A stretch of 64,000 nucleotides of DNA from an uncultured Collinsella sp. (GTDB taxonomy: Bacteria > Actinomycetota > Coriobacteriia > Coriobacteriales > Coriobacteriaceae), in contig CAKUNE010000003.1 in the NCBI GenBank assembly GCA_934668345.1, forward strand, positions 62,001-126,000. Direction: 5' to 3'. The position numbers and the translations under genes are program-made. The notes under the pieces are model-generated. The model ran no database searches. It was given only the letters and a program-made list of their open reading frames with translations, and was not told the origin of the DNA. Positions 60,354-64,000 of the stretch are shown here, piece by piece; position 1 is the stretch's first letter; each line of letters starts with the position of its first letter.

Positions 60354-60397
60354 TGTCCCAAGGTGCCGGCATAAAAGGAACGTCCCTAGCTGCCGGA
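60354..60397. repeat. GTCCC-type repeat at the 3' end of the acyltransferase gene
   Basis: GTGCCGGCA, AAAAGGAACGTCCC and AGCTGCCGG in this order match the right part of the 47.9-48.1 kb repeat with three changes. It starts directly after the minus-strand stop codon. Confidence 0.75.
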
Positions 60398-62608
60398 TTA
60401 CTTGTTGGCGTCCAGCTTGTGCGGCTTGAAGGCGAGTGCGTTGACGAGCGCGTCGGTGGCGGACTTCACCGCTGCCGGCTGCGGGTCGTTGACGTGGTCC
60501 TCGGGGTGCACGGGCAGGTCCTTCTTGATGGCATCGTGAATCAAGTTGAGGTATTCGGTCACACCGGTGGTCGACAGGTGCGTGCCGTCGCCATCGAACA
60601 GGTCATTTCGGTTGGCGCTGTATCCGTACCAGTCGATAACGCGCACATTCTTGTAGCGCGTGGCGGCGTTGGCAATGGCCTGGTTGGTCGAGCCAACCCA
60701 CGGCTGCGGGCTGCGCGTGTTCACAAACACGACAATGCGCTTGTTTCCCGCATCGGCCATGATGGCATCGATCTGGTCATCGGTTACCAAGCCGTTGGTG
60801 CCCAGGGCAAAGACCGCGATTTTGCCGGCAAGGTTCTGTTGGATATAACCCTCAAATGTCGCGCGGCCCGCATCGAATTGGCGGCCCTTTTCGGCATCGA
60901 TGTGGCTGTGGGGGAATACGCCGTCAAAGGCGTCCACGGCACGTAGCGACACGGAGTCACCGATCATGAGCAGGTCGTAGGATCCATCGGGGAAGCCATC
61001 GTTGTCCTTGTCGGTGTCGTCGGCTGCCTGTTGGTCCGTGGGCGCGGCGTTTTTAGCTTCCTTGTTGAGGACTTCGGCGCCCTCGCCACTCAGCGCGGAG
61101 GTTTCTGGCACAAAGACCAGACCGCCCAGCGCGATGACAAGCACGATGCCGCAAGTGGCACACGCAGGAATATGCGCGCGCACCCAGTTGGCAGGCGTGG
61201 TGGTGCCATCGCGGAACTCGGAGACAGTGCGCCCAAAGGCGCCCTTCCTAAACGGCGTCTCGATAAAGCGATAGGAACATTCGGCGACGGCTACCACCAG
61301 CAGTACCTGCAAAAGGTACTGCCACCAGGGCGTATCGTTGATGTTGGCGACCGGGTTCATGAGCAGCAACAGCGGATAGTGCCACAGGTAGATGCTGTAG
61401 GAGCGCTTGCCAACCCATACGAGCGGCTCGGCGGATAGCGCGCGGGCCACCATTCCCTGGGGCTGCACGCAGGCCGCGATGACCATGAGCGTGAGGATGG
61501 AGCACAGCAGCGTGCCGCCGCGATACTGGAACGCCGTGTAGCCGTTGGTGAGCGCGACCATGGCGGCAAGGCCAACCAGGCCCACGATGCCCAGCACATC
61601 GATGGATGCGGGTGAGGACCAAAAGCGTACGAGGGCGCTCGGCTGGGCCGGGGCGGCTTCGGCTGCGTTGTCGGCCTTCGCGTCCTGCTTGTCTTCGGCA
61701 TTCTTGTCGTGCTTGGCGACGAGGCGGTCGAGCCCCAGGCGATGCGCGAGGCGCACGGGCGCCAGGTCGCGATCGGGGATAAAGGCCATCCAGGCGCCCA
61801 GCAGCAGCGAGAACACACGGGTGTCAGTGCCGTAGTACACACGGCTGGGGTCGGCGGCAGGGTTGTAGAGCACCATCATGGCGATGGCGGAAACAGCAGC
61901 CAGGCCCAGGACCACGCGACGCGTGCTGGGCTTGCTCATATGCATGGATACCATGGCAAGGAGCAGCGGCGGCCAAATCAGGTAGAACTGCTCCTCGATG
62001 GCGAGCGACCAAAAGTGCGTGAGCGGCGAGGGATCGCCCAGGGCGTTGAAGTACGAGACGTCCTGCGCAATCTGCCACCAGTTGTTGAAGAACAGCAGCG
62101 ACGGCAGGATGTCGGGACGCATCTTGGTGAGCATCACGTGGTTAAAGATCGTGCACAGCGCGCATGTCACCACCACGACGGTCACTACGGCGGGGAACAG
62201 GCGGCGGATGCGGCGAATCCAGAAGCTCTTGAGGTCGATGCGTCCGGTCTTGGCGACTTCGTTGAGCAGCAGGCGCGTGATCAGATAGCCCGAAAGCACA
62301 AAGAAGATCGTGACGCCGAGCAAGCCGCCTTGCGCCCATGTGAGGTTGAGGTGGTAGAGCACCACCGCGACAACGGCGAGCGTGCGCAGGCCGTCGAGGG
62401 CGGGAATGTAGCGGGATTTGGGACGAGCGGGCGTCTGGTCTGCGGTGGCGGCGCTGGCATGGTCCGCTTTGTTGGCGGGCGCACGATGAGGGCTCGGGGC
62501 GCGTCGCGAGCCGCCGGTGCGGCGCTCGGCCCGCGGACGTTCGTGCGGCGCCGGTTCGTTGCCCGTGCGGCGTCGGCCGCGTGAGCTCGATTGCGGGAAT
62601 TGTTCCAT
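60398..62608 (-). CDS. OatA-like acyltransferase (AT3 + SGNH)
   Basis: 736 residues. A basic, Pro/Ala-rich cytosolic leader (1-65), then the acyltransferase-3 membrane domain (about 66-465, starting YIPALDGLRTLAVV and including FWSLAIEEQFYLIWP), and an extracellular SGNH hydrolase domain (about 555-700, MIGDSVSLRA and DGTHLS with the catalytic Asp/His). This is the architecture of peptidoglycan O-acetyltransferases giving lysozyme resistance, though some act on other glycans. An Ala/Asp/Lys-rich loop (about 300-325) is an insert. ATG 62608 has only a weak GGATGATG upstream. Confidence 0.9.
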   Translation of the reverse strand: MEQFPQSSSRGRRRTGNEPAPHERPRAERRTGGSRRAPSPHRAPANKADHASAATADQTPARPKSRYIPALDGLRTLAVVAVVLYHLNLTWAQGGLLGVTIFFVLSGYLITRLLLNEVAKTGRIDLKSFWIRRIRRLFPAVVTVVVVTCALCTIFNHVMLTKMRPDILPSLLFFNNWWQIAQDVSYFNALGDPSPLTHFWSLAIEEQFYLIWPPLLLAMVSMHMSKPSTRRVVLGLAAVSAIAMMVLYNPAADPSRVYYGTDTRVFSLLLGAWMAFIPDRDLAPVRLAHRLGLDRLVAKHDKNAEDKQDAKADNAAEAAPAQPSALVRFWSSPASIDVLGIVGLVGLAAMVALTNGYTAFQYRGGTLLCSILTLMVIAACVQPQGMVARALSAEPLVWVGKRSYSIYLWHYPLLLLMNPVANINDTPWWQYLLQVLLVVAVAECSYRFIETPFRKGAFGRTVSEFRDGTTTPANWVRAHIPACATCGIVLVIALGGLVFVPETSALSGEGAEVLNKEAKNAAPTDQQAADDTDKDNDGFPDGSYDLLMIGDSVSLRAVDAFDGVFPHSHIDAEKGRQFDAGRATFEGYIQQNLAGKIAVFALGTNGLVTDDQIDAIMADAGNKRIVVFVNTRSPQPWVGSTNQAIANAATRYKNVRVIDWYGYSANRNDLFDGDGTHLSTTGVTEYLNLIHDAIKKDLPVHPEDHVNDPQPAAVKSATDALVNALAFKPHKLDANK

Positions 62609-62794
62609 AAAACATCATCCAATGACGAGAATAATCAGCACGTATTCATTGTAGCCGCCTGCTCCTGTGAATGCTTGCTGCTGGCGCAACCTCAAGCGCG
62701 CGTTCACATCAAAGTGAACTAAAGTTATAGAGGTGCGAAAGCATACGATTGACGGCCGACGGTGGGCAAAAAGCCCGCGGATGAGGAGGTTTCC

Positions 62795-63790
62795 ATGGCA
62801 GATCGCGGCATCGTTGCGGTGTTCGGCAGCATGAACATGGACCTTTCGGTGGCGTGCGAGCGCATGCCGCGTGCGGGCGAGACCGTCGGCGGAAGCGGTT
62901 TTATCACCAACGCCGGCGGCAAGGGTGCAAACCAGGCTGTAGCCGCCGCACGGATGGGCGCGCGTACATGCATGATCGGCGCCGTCGGGCGCGATACATT
63001 TGGTGACGCACTGGTGGCGGGGCTCCAAGATGCCGGCGTGGGCGTTGAGTTTGTGGCGCGTCGCGACGACGTGGAGACGGGCACCGCGACTATCATTCGC
63101 TGCGAGAGCGACAACCGCATCGTGCTGTCGCCGAGCGCCAACCATGCGCTTGCGGGCGAGGACGTTGCCCGCGCACTGAGGCGCTTGGTGGCCGACGAGC
63201 TCGACGGCGATGCCAGCGAGATTGCCCCGGCTGTCGGAAGCGTCTTTATCGCCCAGGGCGAATGCGATCTGATGGCAACGGCCGCGGCGCTCTCTTGCGC
63301 TCACGAGCTGGGGTTCTATACGATCTTTAACCCGGCGCCCGCCTGCGACCTGCCGGCAGGAGCGTGGCCAGCGGTCGACCTGGTCTGCCCCAACGAGACC
63401 GAGTGCCAGGTGCTGACGGGCATTCTGCCTACGGATGATGCGAGTTGCGTCACCGCGCTCAATGCGCTGCTCGACAAGGGCGCCGGGGCTGCGGTCATCA
63501 CGTTGGGCGGCGCCGGCTCGGTTACGCTCGGCGATGGCGGTGAGCCGCTGCGCATGCCGGCGCTTTCGAGCGCGGTGGTCGATACGACGGCCGCGGGCGA
63601 TACGTTTATCGGCGCGTTGGCGGCGGCTCGTCTGGAGGGCCTGCCGCTCTTTGAGTGCATGGCGGCGGGCGCTCGCGCCTCGGCGGTGACGGTGTCGCGC
63701 CTGGGCGCTCAGCAATCAATTCCCATGCGTGCGGAAGTCGAGCACAAGTTTGGTTTAGACGGTTTGGATGTAGACGGAGAAGCGGAGTAG
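62795..63790 (+). CDS. rbsK: Ribokinase (PfkB family)
   Basis: Phosphorylates ribose to ribose 5-phosphate. 331 residues. GSMNMDLSV with the substrate Asp, NAGGKGANQAVAAARMG (PfkB signature 1), NPAPA, NETECQVLTG, and the anion-hole/catalytic motif DTTAAGDTFIGAL (Ala replaces the first Gly of GAGD). ATG 62795 has GAGGAGG 5 bases upstream; an in-frame GTG at 62762 is rejected. The nucleoside hydrolase gene follows after 4 bases, pointing to use of ribose freed from nucleosides. Confidence 0.93.
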   Translation: MADRGIVAVFGSMNMDLSVACERMPRAGETVGGSGFITNAGGKGANQAVAAARMGARTCMIGAVGRDTFGDALVAGLQDAGVGVEFVARRDDVETGTATIIRCESDNRIVLSPSANHALAGEDVARALRRLVADELDGDASEIAPAVGSVFIAQGECDLMATAAALSCAHELGFYTIFNPAPACDLPAGAWPAVDLVCPNETECQVLTGILPTDDASCVTALNALLDKGAGAAVITLGGAGSVTLGDGGEPLRMPALSSAVVDTTAAGDTFIGALAAARLEGLPLFECMAAGARASAVTVSRLGAQQSIPMRAEVEHKFGLDGLDVDGEAE

Positions 63791-63794
63791 AACA

Positions 63795-64000
63795 ATGGCA
63801 ACCAAGAAGCTGATCCTTGATCTGGATATGGGTGTGGACGATGCGATGGCGCTCGCCTATGCCATCGCGAGTCCCGAGGTGGAGCTCGTCGGCATCACCA
63901 CGTGCTTTGGCAACGTGCGCGTCGAGCAGTCGGCGCACAACTGCTTGGCGGTGCTCGACCTGTTGGGTCGTCCCGAGGTGCCGGTGTACCTGGGCGCCGA
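63795..64000 (+). CDS. Nucleoside hydrolase, N-terminal part
   Basis: Runs off the right edge; 68 residues are visible. LDLDMGVDDAMALAYAI is the calcium-binding signature of inosine-uridine preferring nucleoside hydrolases (usual DTDPGxDDxxA), followed by GITTCFGNV. It would cleave nucleosides to base and ribose, the substrate of the ribokinase encoded just upstream. Specificity cannot be judged from this part. Confidence 0.88.
   Translation, partial: MATKKLILDLDMGVDDAMALAYAIASPEVELVGITTCFGNVRVEQSAHNCLAVLDLLGRPEVPVYLGA

Overview
The window is high-GC, densely coded DNA with short intergenic gaps and several TTG/GTG starts. Gene content fits a strictly anaerobic gut actinobacterium of the class Coriobacteriia, most likely Collinsella or a close relative. 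The support is an Nfn-type transhydrogenase end, an Ech-type group 4 [NiFe] hydrogenase, a giant LPxTG isopeptide adhesin, CNNM/YtxH/PRC-barrel envelope genes and an NRAMP-related magnesium-type transporter. The genus is inferred from gene families and style; no marker gene was compared.

Layout. 0.0-4.8 kb (minus): nfnB (cut by the edge)-nfnA, then pth, prs and glmU, the usual glmU-prs-pth order without an L25 gene. 5.0-7.3 kb: ECF transporter core (EcfT plus a fused double ATPase). 7.3-12.9 kb: a LuxR regulator divergent from an MFS-amidohydrolase-MFS-membrane protein operon. 13.0-13.7 kb: an orphan ECF S component. 14.2-18.5 kb: exonuclease III, sirtuin, a folP-folK fusion and a degenerate biotin-ligase-like protein. 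18.7-20.7 kb: a DUF4143 ATPase framed by three palindromes, and coaX. 20.9 kb: initiator tRNA. 21.5-24.3 kb: an OYE-type flavoenzyme and a small double-HTH protein. 24.6-30.3 kb: a five-gene Ech hydrogenase operon whose first gene fuses the antiporter-like and NuoH-like subunits. 30.7-38.2 kb: one 2474-residue surface protein with a VWA domain, 13 isopeptide pilin-like repeats and an LPTTG anchor. 39.0-44.3 kb: a two-component system divergent from an ABC-2 exporter. 44.5-47.9 kb: a MacB/FtsX-type ABC pair. 48.1-56.5 kb: DUF362 ferredoxin protein, alpha/beta hydrolase, hemolysin III, CNNM/CBS protein, a CphA-N-like protein, YtxH and PRC-barrel proteins, and a degenerate NodB protein. 56.8-60.0 kb: an MgtE-like regulator/transporter plus an NRAMP-related transporter. 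60.4-64.0 kb: OatA-like acyltransferase, ribokinase and the start of a nucleoside hydrolase.

The most unusual content is between the genes. At least seven unrelated kinds of palindromic element occur. The most striking is a composite family: a three-tier nested palindrome of about 155-160 bp, in three arm types with two copies of each, with five copies of a conserved box that contains GGACGGAGGAAA. It is spread over three loci, two of which flank the giant adhesin gene. The order type III-box-type I is kept, in inverted orientation, at 13.7-14.2 kb and 38.3-38.7 kb, with nearly the same spacing. Other families are GGGGACAG palindromes directly after stop codons, an 80-bp-period tandem palindrome array after the initiator tRNA, palindromes around the DUF4143 ATPase gene, and a 230-bp MITE-like element.

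How the genes fit together. Nfn and Ech both use ferredoxin and are known ways to balance ferredoxin, NAD(P)H, H2 and ion gradients in anaerobes. The ECF core has no S component beside it, so the S gene at 13.0 kb may share it. Salvage genes (rbsK, nucleoside hydrolase, prs) could connect nucleoside ribose to PRPP, but they are not co-transcribed.
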